Shown here in pieces: positions 24,330 through 36,128 of a DNA stretch of 64,000 bases. Positions within the stretch are counted from its first letter, which is position 1; each line of letters begins with the position of its first letter. This DNA comes from Escarpia spicata (Eukaryota > Annelida > Polychaeta > Sabellida > Siboglinidae): the NCBI GenBank assembly GCA_963995525.1, contig OZ023214.1:44888842-44952841 (forward strand). The letters run 5' to 3'. A program made the translations under genes and the position numbers. The notes beneath the pieces are model-generated. The model did no database searches. It had not been told where the DNA came from and saw only the letters and a program-made list of their open reading frames with translations.

Positions 24330-24940
24330 CACTATGTCGGCAGGATTAGAGAAACATTGGTTTTTAGATTATTACAGCATCTCATTTGTATTACTGGCTA
24401 AACATGTCCCCGTGTACGCTGTTGTAACGTATGGAGACCTTGGCCACGTGAAAAGGCTTGTGAGCACCATTGATCATCGGAGCTATGGCGTCCGGAGTTG
24501 TATGTTCCTTGTACGGCCACACATGGCCATGACTTTGTGAGGGGACATGCCCGACTAACCGCGATCCACCCAAAACTGCGGAGCAGGCATGGAAGGACAC
24601 AACGGCTGTGAAGGCGGACGATGGCTGCAGCAGGAGGAACCCCCCCGGTCGTCTTGACTTATCGTGTCACCGGGTTACATATGTCTTCCTCTCAAGATCG
24701 TGCGGATGGCGCTGGCGTCCCGGATACCTCACACTAAACAAACTCAAACGTAGATTGGATAATTGCAAAACGTGTTCAACAATCCGTGCATGCATAGCGA
24801 ACCGGACGCAATACCGTAGGCTCGGCAATGGATACTGTATCCTGCTTCTAAATCAAGTGGGTATTGAACACATCATCCACCTTGCAAATTCAGGCAATGC
24901 CATAAGACCTTTACTGGACCCTACAACGTTTCAGTGAGTA
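24330..24940. other. Stretch without a recognisable gene
   Basis: Two plus-strand frames (24334-24540 and 24608-24937) are open, but they show no domain, signal or splice context that I recognise. I leave them uncalled. Confidence 0.4.
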
Positions 24941-25536
24941 TTGGTATAATGCTGTAATATCTACTTTTATTTAGTTGCCACAGTTTCTATATTGGTGCAA
25001 CAAGAACAGATTTTGGCTATATTAAAAATGCCGTTGAAACATTATATTAGAAAAGATTGTGCTAATTTACCTAACTATACAACTGCATGTAATATATGGT
25101 TACATGTGCCTTTATTAGTGCATGTAATTCGTTTTGATTGCTGAGATATCAGTGGTCAAACCTAACACTTTTGAAATACGTCTAATCCATGCATTTTGAT
25201 GTCAATGTTTTGCCATCAAGCGCCTGACTTCAGGATCCAGACCAATAAAAAATGGTGAGTGTGACAAACAAAAATAGGGAAAACCCAAAATAAAAGTAGT
25301 GGGTTTAGCAAAAGTCATATACAAATGGAAAATTAGAACGTGAAGAAGGCGAAAGTTGGTATGCAAAGTGAATCTGATGTCTTTATAGGCAAGTGTTGTA
25401 ATATGCAAATTGGAAATGGCTGGTCTAGTATATATATATATATATATTCATAACCACTGACAATAGCCAAGTGCTTATATACACAGCTTACAGCGAATGC
25501 GGAGTGAACAAAATTGCTCAACCTTAGAAACAACAG

Positions 25537-25649
25537 CAAATTTATTCAATCGCCAGATAGCCAGATCGAAGATGCCCTAGCCTATCACGGGGGAGATACC
25601 GTAGAGTATATTTCCCACTCGGATAACTTCACCATCATAAATAACTTCC
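25537..25649 (+). CDS. Possible internal exon
   Basis: A stretch of about 37 codons (KFIQSPDSQIEDALAYHGG.., then VEYISHSDNFTIINNF) has coding-like composition. It is bounded by a CAG acceptor and a strong GTAAGT donor. I do not recognise the protein and no partner exon was found within several kilobases. It could be a chance frame or a pseudo-exon. Confidence 0.28.
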
Positions 25650-25700
25650 GTAAGTAAGAATAGACACCTAATAGAATAGTTTAACATATCCTTATATTAA

Positions 25701-26259
25701 CTAGCAAAAATGCCCGTCACCTGACGGGATGCCTTGGTAGATGACAGTCGTTATAGTAACATTTACCAAATGTTAGAAAACACACACCGTTATATAAACA
25801 CCATAATGCGCTCGCACATACTCGATGTTTGTTCAAAATGACGAAGGTCGAAGAAAATAATAAGTTCACGTCCATCAATAGGCCCTAGTTGTGATAGTGT
25901 AGAATTGTCAACTAACATTCGTATTGCTATGCTGTTGGCATATTAAGGGTATACATAAGCATTATCGTGTCAGCGTCTTATCCGTGTTTCCAAGTCTATG
26001 ACGTTTTCCCGTAGTATTGTTTCCGCGCGTGCGTGGTTCTTGCGATTGTTAGGCTTACGTTTTACGTTCCGAACAACTGATTTATCCCATAAAAGGTGGG
26101 AATCTTGATACATATGGAGTATTTAAAAAATACAGATCTTACGTCCTATAATAGGGATCTTAGATTATTCTCTGAACGTATGGCTCTCGAGGTTCAAGCT
26201 GTCTAAGACAAAAGCGTTAACCTACCTGTATACCTGCGCAAGCTCGTTCATAAATAGAG
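25701..26259 (-). mobile_element. Non-autonomous Helitron-like element, minus strand
   Basis: On the minus strand the 3' end is CCCGTCAGGTGACGGG, CATTTTTG, CTAG, followed by T, as in the copy at 2174-2821. The 5' end is TCTATTTATGAACGAGC. Internal sequence matches the first copy in order (CAAATGTT..AACA, TTCATTTTGAAC-type, CTTACGTCCTA). The host base before the 5' end is not A in this copy. Confidence 0.7.
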
Positions 26260-26269
26260 AAATAAAAAT

Positions 26270-28010
26270 GTCAAATTCAATCAATCTAAATAACTATATG
26301 CATCTAGATTCATAATTTAACCAGAATCGCCTGTAACAACAACACAATAAACAGCTTTATTCACAAATGCACCACGCGAGAAAATTGTCCAATAGATCAG
26401 CATGGTTACAGGTAATTGAAGAGAAGATATTCGGAGGTAAGAGTTACACTCTTACATTGCCGCGACAGGGCGCCTTTGCCGCACCGATGGCGCCACACTG
26501 TGGAGCGGTAACAACACACGGCCAAAACTCACTTTATGTATAGTCTCGCTTAACCGACTCTCGCTCGCCTTCGTGTACTCGCCAAGACGAGAGTAGTGTG
26601 GGACGAGTGCTGCCTCTTCACGGCGCCTGGATAATCGACGCTATGTCATGAACGGAAGTCGGAAGACATTGATACCGAGTTACGCTAATAACTTGACCCC
26701 GTTAATGCATTTCCAATAGTCACAACTACGACATAATTAAGTTTCCTTGAAGCATCTATTCTAGGTTCAGTGTCATTTGAAACGATATATCCAGACCGCC
26801 ATCAAAAGCAAAACGCGGATGACAAGTGAACGAGGAAACCATCGGCTTATCGAGATATCAACGTGTTACGTGTGTATAACCCGTGTATCTGAGAAATCTA
26901 AGGTTGTCGTTAGTATATATAGTGTTCTTTTTCTGTTCTTTCCGGCTTGTGTAGTTCCATTAGCTGTCTTAATTTCATAAAATACTACTGCCACTAATTG
27001 CATAATATTTCACTACGGTAGGCCTAATACATTATATATCATCTAGTCTCAAAGGGAGCCAGTCAGATGATTCCGCTACCTGGAATTAGCTGGCGGAGTA
27101 ATTTGTTACAGGAAGTCAACGTTTTGAAGGTGGATATTTTGTTTACTATTTGAACATGCTCAGGGGTCGTACATTCCAAATTGCGAACATTGTTACGGGC
27201 TTATTAAACACACTTTGGCGGGCAGTATATCTTCAACATAGTATAGTCTTAAGTTTTAAAAACAGTACATTAACAGAAAAAACTAGGAACAGACTGCCAC
27301 ATTTTAATACCCTTGTTTCAAGTGTAGTATACCATCTAGTCATCTTGTTCGACATAAAGGTCTCCTAATGTCGGAATCAGATGTACTGCTTTTTGGTAGA
27401 AATGAATGCATGCCATTTCATTCATTAATTCGAGTAAATAACCCACAACTTCTCCATCGCCCACTGTCATCTCAGTCATTCCGCGGGGCCAACGGGGGCA
27501 TGAGAATAATGCAGACATTTCGTCGAGGTACTGAAAAAAACTTTATTGCACACCATCTTTCATAGAACAGAAAAAAACTACACGAGTTTCGCTACATTGC
27601 ATGAATTAAATGTACCACCTGTGGTGAACTGCCGATATTACTTCAACGTTCGTCAACATCAGGTTCTTTTTATACCACAATTGGTTTTGCGTTGACAAAT
27701 GCTTATTGGAAACCCACAGCTGCATTGTGTCAATTAAAAGGCATATTAACTGTGGCGGGTAAACATAAACACTTGCAATACGATTTGTTGTATCACGTAT
27801 GTTGTGGTAATTGAATCGGACAGATTTGCCAAGTTATTTTTTACGGAACATTTCCTTTGGCATGTTTATTGCTGTTATAAAAATAGGAAATCTACCACAC
27901 TTGAAGACGTGTGCTTTTCCCCGGCAGCTGAATATATAAAATTTCGACCAAAAAAACATCGTCGCAAATCATCATAAAATACTGTCCAAAAACATACTGG
28001 ATGTCAGGTT
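26270..28010. other. Intergenic stretch, nothing firm
   Basis: A minus-strand frame at 27336-27518 (..VGYLLELMNEMACIHFYQKAV..) and plus-strand patches near 27600-27950 look like decayed coding sequence, but I cannot place them in a family. The rest shows no gene signal. Confidence 0.4.
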
Positions 28011-28017
28011 TTCGCGA

Positions 28018-28915
28018 AATGTTTAGAAGGATTAAACGTGATGGAGATAGACAGCATTCACAAGATTATCTTGACAGATTGATCAAATGATCTAAAAAAT
28101 GGCAGATGTTAAATGTTGGGAAATGTAATTGCCTCCCCACAGGACATGGGAACGAAGATGTACAGTATATAATGGGGGTACTAAGTATTATTGTAAAAGA
28201 AAAAGACATAGGGTTAACAATTAGTGCTGATATGAAGGTTTCAGACCAGTGCGGAATTGCAGCTTCAAAGAGAAATAAAATGCTTGGATCAATTAGGCGA
28301 AATATAGCGTATAAGGAAAACAGAACTAATAATACCACTGTACAAAAGAATAGTTAAGCCTCATTTAGAATATTGTATACAAGCGTGGAGGCCATACCGC
28401 AAGAAGGACATATAAATGCTAGAAAGAGTACAGAGGAGAACGGCTAAAATGATACAAAAACCGAGAGATCTTACTTACGAAATACGCCCAAAAGAATGTG
28501 GTTTGACAACACTAGAGACCAGGAGTTTGAGAGGAGATCAGATAGAAGTTTATTAAATATTGAATGATTATGAAAACATTTATAGAACTTTTTTGTCTCA
28601 GTTAAGAAAGAGAGAAGGATTAGATGCCATGAAGTTACATTAGTAAAGGAGCCGTGTAAATTAGATATAAGAAAGTTCTCATTTTCACAAAGGACTGTAA
28701 ATGAATCGAATAGATTAGCTGCTGATTGTGTGGGTGCTAGTAGCATGAATAAAATAAAAAATAAAATTGACACGTACCTCAGAAGGGCGGGATACACGTA
28801 GACAAAAAGGGTTGGACTCTCGTTAAGTCAAAAGGCTTCCTTGTCCACCTGCCATCTAGAGTAAATTATCTGTGTGGCAATATTGTTAAATATTGTTAAA
28901 TCTTTTTAAACACGA
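28018..28915 (+). mobile_element. CR1-like LINE, 5'-truncated copy
   Basis: The segment starts within the reverse transcriptase just after the FADDTK box (MFRRIKRDGDR..). It continues through ADMKVSDQCGIAASKRN, FSQRTVNES and the 3' end TTCCTTGTCCACCTGCCATC, with a tail of repeated TATTGTTAAA units. Several stops and frameshifts are present. It is the same family as the copy at 34873-38300. Confidence 0.85.
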
Positions 28916-29254
28916 CAGTCACGTCCGGTTGACCTTGCAGTTCATCAGCGTCACTCACTGACACTGCGGGAAGGCCGCGGTGACAGACACTTCACGGATG
29001 TCCATAATTAACTCGTGGGAACTGTAATAAAACTTGATAAACTCGGAGAACGTATTATTTATTGCTGGCTACTGCTATATGTGTTTGGCACGCCCAAACA
29101 CTTTATTTGTCTGGGTAGGATACTTTAAAAAAAAAAAAATTGCATTTATCTGAACTGTTGGAAATCAGTGCAACGATCGAGTACAAGAATACAGGAGTGT
29201 GACTACAGACGGAAGAAAACACAAGGGAAAGCTAGAGGTAGGGAATGGTCAGTG

Positions 29255-29582
29255 CGAGTGAGTGAGTGAGTGAGTGAGTGATTGAGTGAGTGAGTGAGTG
29301 AGTGAGTGAGTGAGTGAGTGAGTGAGTGAGTGAGTGAGTGAGTGAGTGAGTGAGTGAGTGAGTGAGTGAGTGAGTGGGGGCGTGAGTGAATGAGTGGGAG
29401 AGTGGTTGAGTGAGTGGTTGAGTGGTTGAGTGAGTGAGTGAGTGAGTGAGTGAGTGAGTGAGTGAGTGAGTGGGTGATTGAATGAGTGAGTGAGTGAGTG
29501 AGTGAATGAGTGAGTGAGTGAGTGAGTGAATGCGTGAATGAGTGGTGAGTGAGTGAGTGAGTGAGTGAGTGAGTGAGTGAGT
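29255..29582. repeat. (GAGT)n microsatellite
   Basis: GAGT units with occasional GGTT and AATG variants run directly into the assembly gap. On the minus strand this gives a spurious Ser-Leu-Thr-His frame. Confidence 0.97.
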
Positions 29583-29782
29583 NNNNNNNNNNNNNNNNNN
29601 NNNNNNNNNNNNNNNNNNNNNNNNNNNNNNNNNNNNNNNNNNNNNNNNNNNNNNNNNNNNNNNNNNNNNNNNNNNNNNNNNNNNNNNNNNNNNNNNNNNN
29701 NNNNNNNNNNNNNNNNNNNNNNNNNNNNNNNNNNNNNNNNNNNNNNNNNNNNNNNNNNNNNNNNNNNNNNNNNNNNNNNNNN
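29583..29782. other. Assembly gap (200 N)
   Basis: Two hundred consecutive N lie between a GAGT array and a GACA array. The true length and the transition between the two motifs are unknown. Confidence 0.99.
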
Positions 29783-29997
<215 letters not shown>

Positions 29998-30053
29998 GGT
30001 GGTCAGACAAGACAGAAAAAATGAGGAACATAAATGAAAGACAGACAGACAGG

Positions 30054-30087
<34 letters not shown>

Positions 30088-30574
30088 AAAAAGATACATA
30101 CATCCTTAGACATAGATGATAAAACGGTCAGTCTCAATAAAACTTGCACTTGAGCTCGTCTAGGCCTACTAATCATCACCGAAGAAGACATACATATTGC
30201 CTATTTGGGCAGATCAATCATTTCACAGAGCTAAAAGTGTCGACGACTTGATACTGTTTTTACACAGAGCGACGGAGGTCAGTAAGAGGCTAGTCGTGTA
30301 AGTTCAAAGCTAGTCTGGCCACGGGGCTATACATCAATCTCACGTCTCCTATGTTACTGTAATAGAGCCCGGTCAGGCTGTGATAGATCATCGAACTATC
30401 GATTGAGACGATTGCGGTTTGAGTCGTCCTGTTGCAGCAGTCTTCGCGAAATACCGGCATTTCGATAATCGTTGTGCTGTGATGGAATTTTCCAAAGATC
30501 AGTTGCTGTATTAACCTTTCATTCTCCAAAAATATTACATTGTGCAAAATATCCCGTTAGCAGCGGTTAGCTAG

Positions 30575-30982
30575 CGTGTTCTGTTTGTATGATATGTTCC
30601 GTCAGCTTGTACGATGTGTTCCGTTAGCTTGTACGACATGTGCTGTTTGCTTGTACGACATGTTCCGTTCGCTTGCAGTATATGCGAGTTCTGCTGGTTT
30701 GTGCGACATCTTCCCTTAACTTGTACGACTTATTTTGTTGGTTTGAACGGTATGTTTCGTTAGCATATTCAGTATGTTCCTTTCAGTTGTACGATATGTT
30801 CCGTTAGCTTATGTGACATGTACCGTTAGTTTGCCGTTGGCGTGTGCAATATTTTCGTTGGCGTGTTCAATATGTCCCGTTAGTTTGTATAATATGTTCC
30901 GTTACCTTGTACGATATGTTCCGTTGACGTGTGCAATATGTATCGTTAGTTTGTATGATATGTTCCGTTAGTTTGTGCGACT
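30575..30982. repeat. Degenerate 22-bp minisatellite
   Basis: The unit is about GTTAGCTTGTACGATATGTTCC, roughly 18-19 copies with many substitutions and some partial units. It directly abuts the LINE fragment that starts at 30983. Confidence 0.85.
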
Positions 30983-31550
30983 AGCACCCACACAACCAGC
31001 AGGTAATCTGTTCCATTCATTTACAGTCCTTTGTGAAAATTTAAATGTTCTTATATGTAATCTACACTGTTCCTTTATTAATATAACTTCATGTCCCCTA
31101 ATCCCACTGTCTTTCTTAAGTGAGAAAAAATTGTTCTAAAAATAGTTTCATAACCATTCAATACTTTAAAAACTTTAATATGATCTCCTCTCAATCTCCT
31201 GTTCTCTATTGTTGTCAAACCACATTCTTTTTGGCGTATTTCATAACTAAGATCGTTTTATTCGCTCTCCTCTTTCTACTCTTTCTAGCATTTCTATGTC
31301 TATCTTGCAATATGACCTCCACTCTTTTATAGTATCATGTAAATGAGGCCTCACTATTGTTTTTACGGCGGTATTATTAGGTCTTTTTCCTTATACGCTA
31401 TATGTCGCCTAATTGATCCAACGATTTGATTTCTCTTTGAAGCTGCAATTCCGCACTGGTCTGAAACCTTCATATTAGTACTAATGGTTAACCCTATGTC
31501 CTTTTCTTCTACAGTAGTACTTAGTACAGTACCCGCATTGTATATATTGT
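30983..31550 (-). mobile_element. CR1-like LINE fragment
   Basis: On the minus strand it runs from the region after FADD (..VLSTTVEEKD..) to WNRLP-type residues and GASS. It lacks the 3' tail seen in other copies, ending instead at the 22-bp minisatellite. It carries stops and frameshifts. Confidence 0.8.
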
Positions 31551-31552
31551 GT

Positions 31553-31795
31553 GTAGCGCCGTGGTGCAGTGGCTAGAGCTTCGGATTTTCAACCGAGAGA
31601 ACCCGGGTTCGAATCCTGTGCGGCGGTGTCGAACCTTGGGCAAGTTCGTTCACTATACGTTGCTCCAGTTCACTCAGCTGTAGTGGATATTTGTGTACGA
31701 ATAGTATTCGCGCATTAATTACAGCGTGGCTGGATGCTTCCCAGAGAAGTCGAGATGGAAGATGTATGTCAAGCCTGTGTTGTCAAAAAGTTAGA
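31553..31795 (+). mobile_element. tRNA-derived SINE with intact promoter boxes
   Basis: The head has an A-box TGGTGCAGTGG and a B-box GGTTCGAATCC, 34 bases apart, inside a tRNA-like fold (GCGCCGTGG..CGGCG). The body matches 1203-1345, and the part with GCGTGGCTGGATGCTTCCCA matches 8724-8898 and 34016-34190. This copy lacks the common AAGCGCTTTGAG tail and ends differently. It is the best source for the family's head. Confidence 0.85.
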
Positions 31796-31799
31796 ATAA

Positions 31800-32690
31800 T
31801 AAATATTATGTAGAATGCGTTTTTGTTATAAAATAGGAAAAGCATTAGTTTTAACTACATCACAACTTTACTGCAACATATTTTGCAAGTATTTTATTCA
31901 GCACATACATAAGAACTATGGCAAGCCAGTATTGTCATAAAAGTTAGAATAATTATAAAAACGTGTCGTATTAATTTAAATAACAATTCTATATTTAAGA
32001 CATGCACCGACGTTACTGGGGTGACACACACAATAGATAGATATATATATAGATAGATAGATAGATATGTTTTCACTGCCCTTGTTGACATGTTTTAGAA
32101 GAGTGATTCACTCTCCAAGCCATGAAGTTTTTTGCTAATGGATTATCACAATAAGAACTAGCACTTTGATATCCAGGAGGAAAAGTTAATTTTAATTTGC
32201 CCTGTGTTTGCTAAAATACCCTTTCACCTGTAAACACGAACTTTTATAATAAATGTTGTTCTGTGCATCACTACAATTTTTATATACGACATTTTCTTCA
32301 TTAAAATACTTATACCTGGAAATTACATTAGCAGCTCATATATTTAATTTGTAAATGGTTAAGGTATTTAATAACACTGTTTTTTCCATTAATTACATAT
32401 ATATTTCAATAACATCAAGTGTAACATAAGTAAATCACAGACACTGCGTGAGGTATGCACAGCAAAGTATTTGCGGGAATTGCAGTGTGTATGACTATCA
32501 CATTGCTAATAAATACTTTCTTTTACATAAATGAAATGTCGTCTTTGTAATAAATAGCTACAATTTGCAGAAATATTAATTACAAATTAGCATCAGCAGT
32601 TTATAATATACGCATATATTTATATTAATCACCACATGAAAGTTATCGACGCACAACGACGACCCTGTGAAGCTTACTCATTAAACTCAT
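31800..32690. other. AT-rich stretch, nothing recognised
   Basis: A (GATA)n-type tract lies at 32032-32070. No gene, RNA or element end was found in the remainder. Confidence 0.5.
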
Positions 32691-32699
32691 TTATTGCCA

Positions 32700-33187
32700 T
32701 ATACGGCTTACCATATCAATGAGGCAGAAACCGAGTGCTTACGTTTGGCGCGAGAAGTAATTATTGTCTTACGAATAGTGTATTTCACTAAAAACAACTC
32801 ATTTTATACATTATTTGCATACCATTGATTAAATTAGTGGTGCTCATTGATAATCTTTATACGATGCTGAACGATTTCAAGAATTGTTGGCGAAAACTGC
32901 ATATTATTGTTCCGTAAGGCAGAAACCGAGTGATCCAGTATACTCGAGTGTATTCGTGATTGGTATCTGTATAACCACTCAATATAATAGTTGGCGACGA
33001 GGATCAATGTAAGGACCAATGTGATCTCATTCTACATGGCATTACCAATCAATGTTAGTCAAATTCCGGGCTTTGATCCGATTCCAACAACGGCTGAAAA
33101 ATGGCATAATTGGTTGCACAATTTCGAGTGCATGGCGAGTGCAGCTGGCTGCACTAACGACGAGCAGAAGCGGGTTACAATCCCCCA
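32700..33187 (+). mobile_element. Gypsy-type LTR retrotransposon 5' fragment (PBS and gag start)
   Basis: TTGGCGACGAGGAT at 32991-33004 is a primer-binding-site motif typical of Gypsy elements. About 30 bases later a gag-like frame starts (MALPINVSQIPGFDPIPTTA, then EKWHNWLHNFECMASAAGC), matching the usual 'W..W...F' gag opening. The frame stops at 33187, where a LINE fragment begins. The sequence upstream of 32990 should be LTR; AGGCAGAAACCGAGTG occurs in it twice (32722 and 32920), but the LTR start is not clear. Confidence 0.55.
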
Positions 33188-33915
33188 CAATAATACAGTC
33201 ATTTTTTTTACTTCCCTTATAGCGTTTTGTACTTTTTCCTTCTCTGCTGTGCCTATGTTTGGACTTCGATATACTAACCCAACCGTTAATGTTGACTTTT
33301 CCTGTAACACCAAACAGCATCTGCTTCTCTTTCTAATTTTATAAGCCTGGATTGATTATTTAATACATATATAAAAACTCCACCTTCCATTCTTCCTATT
33401 CTATCTTTCCTAAACATTACATAGCCTGTCAGTTCCAATTTGGCATCTGAAATATTGGTGGTAGCCCACGATTCGGTTATACCTTTTTATGTGAAGGTCA
33501 ACATCTTCTACCTTAATGTTTAGTTCACTTCTTTTATTTACTACGCTCCTTGCATTGAAATAAACGCATTTATATCCAGCTTCAGAACAGTTGTCCACGC
33601 TGTTCTTTGCTGATTTATTTGTGCTGTCTTTAACTATGCCTCCAGTTTCAGGCTTCTCTGTGCGCATCTAGTTTAAATAAATGCAACCTGTCCCACTATC
33701 AACAGATCGCAGCAGATTCTGCCCCCTTTCCAATTAGATGGAGGCCATCTCTCATACATGTACATATCTTCCCTCCCAACAAAGTATCCCCATAAATATA
33801 TGAATCCCACCCCCTCTTCTTCACACATCTGCTTAACTAGTGCATTGATTGCCATCCTCTTGCAGTTTCTATAAGTTTGCCCCCTTCTTCCCATTACTGG
33901 CAACATTTCTGATAC
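33188..33915 (-). mobile_element. CR1-like LINE fragment (endonuclease and esterase part)
   Basis: It is homologous on the minus strand to about 37340-38090 of the full element: the RNCKRMA..EEEGVGF..LWGYFVGREDMY esterase part, ARSVVNKRSELN of the endonuclease start, VGLVYRSPNI, and CIIVGDCN. It lacks the 3' end altogether, so it is not a simple 5' truncation; it may be the remnant of a larger insertion. Confidence 0.75.
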
Positions 33916-34015
33916 CATCAACGATACTGATGTAACCCGTTAGAGAGATGACAGCTTGTTCTGAGAGTCATTGCCACTCGCGACAATTGGGACGCAACTA
34001 TAAATAAAAATAACT

Positions 34016-34190
34016 AAAGGTAAGTTCTCGTATAGTGCACTATCCAGTTCTCAGGATTGTTCAAAGTGCCTTACACTTTACTCCCTGGCAGACCTGTTCA
34101 ATCGAACATCATCTCGACTTCTCTTGGAAGCATCCAGCCACGCTGCAATTAATGCGCGAAGATTATTCGTACACAAATATCCAACTACGT
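34016..34190 (-). mobile_element. SINE 3' body, minus strand
   Basis: Reading on the minus strand: GCGTGGCTGGATGCTTCCAA, GTCGAGATGATGTTCGATTG, a GTGTAAGGCACTTTGAACAA core and a TATACGAGAACTTACCTTTA end. It is the same family as 8724-8898. Confidence 0.75.
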
Positions 34191-34199
34191 ACAAGTGTT

Positions 34200-34870
34200 T
34201 GAGATCTAACTACTGAACTGGTTAATGTCCCTATTGTTCCGTTGTTTATTTGCTTTATACTGTATCCTGCAGCAGAATGCATGTGCATTACGTCAAACAA
34301 GGACTACAGTGCCGCACGTGGTTCAGTTTCAAGTCTAACGCAATATATTAATTGCGTCAACGCGGTCTGGCATCGATCGTATAGATTCGTTGATAAACAG
34401 AGGCCCACAACAATGCCGTCTGCCAAGCGTAATCGTTGGCGGGACATTATATCTGTCACAGTCGCTCTGGGGCAGTTAACTTATCTCTAGTTCACTGGAG
34501 CACGATAATCCGCCAAATGTGGGCAGCGCAGAAAGAGGCAATAAAACGGCAGATTTACGACTCGTGCGGTGTTCGACGCACTGCACATCCACGAGCATAT
34601 CTGTCTCGCGCCATCGCTGACTACCGAGTGGAACTTCATTCATCACGACGTTGTTTGAACCAACAAATATAGAACGTAAACAAACAGAACGATGCGAGGG
34701 CACGTGGTTTGAACCGGCGCGGCCAAGGATCTATCAAAATGTGATCCGGTATACTAAGTTCTGGGTGACTCCGTTTTTTCTTGCGTAGCGTAGCTACGAA
34801 AACTATCATCATTCTTCGCATGCCTTGTTATATAACACCAGCCCCATACACGTTATGTCTTTATTTCTCA
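34200..34870. other. Stretch without a recognisable gene
   Basis: Two overlapping plus-strand frames (34242-34490 and 34436-34672) look faintly coding (AVWHRSYRFVDKQRPTTMPS), perhaps a decayed transposase. I could not assign them. Confidence 0.35.
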
Positions 34871-35522
34871 GATTATTTAACAAGATTTAACAAGATTGCC
34901 ACCCAGAGAATTAACTCTAGGTAGCAGGTGGACAAGGAAGCCCTTGGCTTATCGAGAGTCCGACCTTTTTATCTATGTGTATCCCGCCCGTCTGAGGTAT
35001 GTGTCGATTTTATTTTTAAACATTCACGCTACTAGCACCCACACAATCAGCAGGTAATCTGTTCCATTCATTTACAGTCCTTTGTGAAAATGAAAACTTT
35101 CTTATATCCAATCTACTCTGCTCCTTTGCTAATGCAAGATCATGTCCTCTAGTCCTTCTATTTTTCTTAACTGAGAAAAACATATTTCTATCAATATTTT
35201 CATAACCCTTCAATATTTTAAACACTTCTATCTGATCTCCTCTCAATCTCCTGGTCTCTAGTGTTGTTAAACCGCATTTTTTTAGGCGTATTTCATAACT
35301 AAGATCCCTCAGATTTGGTATCATTTTAGTTGCTCTCCTCTGCACTCTTTCTAGCATATCTATGTCCTTCCTGCGATATGGCCTCCACGCTTGAATACAA
35401 TAGTCTAAATGAGGCCTAACTTTTGTTTTGTACAGCGGTATTATTAGCTCTTTTTCCTTATACGTTATGTTTCGCCTAATTAATCCAAGGATTTGATTTC
35501 CCTTTGAAGCTGCAATTCCGCA

Positions 35523-36107
35523 CTACTCTGAAATCTTCATATCAGCACTAACGGTTAACCCTAAGTCCTTTTCTTTTACAGTAGTACTTAGTACAGTACC
35601 CCCCATTGTACATTCTACCTCTTCGTTCCCATGTCCTATGTGGAGGCATTTACATTTCCCAAAATTGAACATCATTTGCCACTTTTCAGACCATTTGATC
35701 AACCTGTCAAGATCATCTTGTAAATGCTGTCTATCTCCATCACTTTTAATCCTTCTAAACACTTTTGTATCATCCGCAAATTTCAACACCTTGCATGTTA
35801 TTTCATCATCCAAATCGTTGATGTATATTAAGAATAATATAGGACCTAATACTGATCCCTGTGGTACCCCACTCAATACCGCTTTCCAGTTTGAAGCCTC
35901 CCCATCAACTACTACACGTTGTCTTCTGTCAATCAGCCATTGTTCTATCCAGTTTATTATACCATTTCCTATGCCATGGGCCTTTAGTTTAAGCAGTAAT
36001 CTTTGATGTGGTACTTTGTCAAAAGCTTTTTGAAAATCTAAGTAGACGATATCTACTGGTGATCCCTCATCTACCCACCCTGTGATGTCTTCCAAAAAAC
36101 ATAACAT
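35523..36107 (-). pseudogene. LINE reverse transcriptase, catalytic segment
   Basis: It continues the ORF2 above, with DFQKAFDKVPH, SGVPQGSVLGPILFLIYIND and KFADDTKVF (the catalytic DD pair), then the thumb region ending ADMKISE-stop. The rest of the C-terminus (35016-35357, ..FSFSQRTVNEWNRLPADCVG) lies beyond this stop and one shift. Confidence 0.85.
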
Positions 36108-36128
36108 ATTTGTTAAGCATGACCTCGC

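Noticed and set aside
31553..31640. Functional tRNA gene at the SINE head
   Set aside because: Boxes are good, but the segment continues into a SINE body shared with several other copies.
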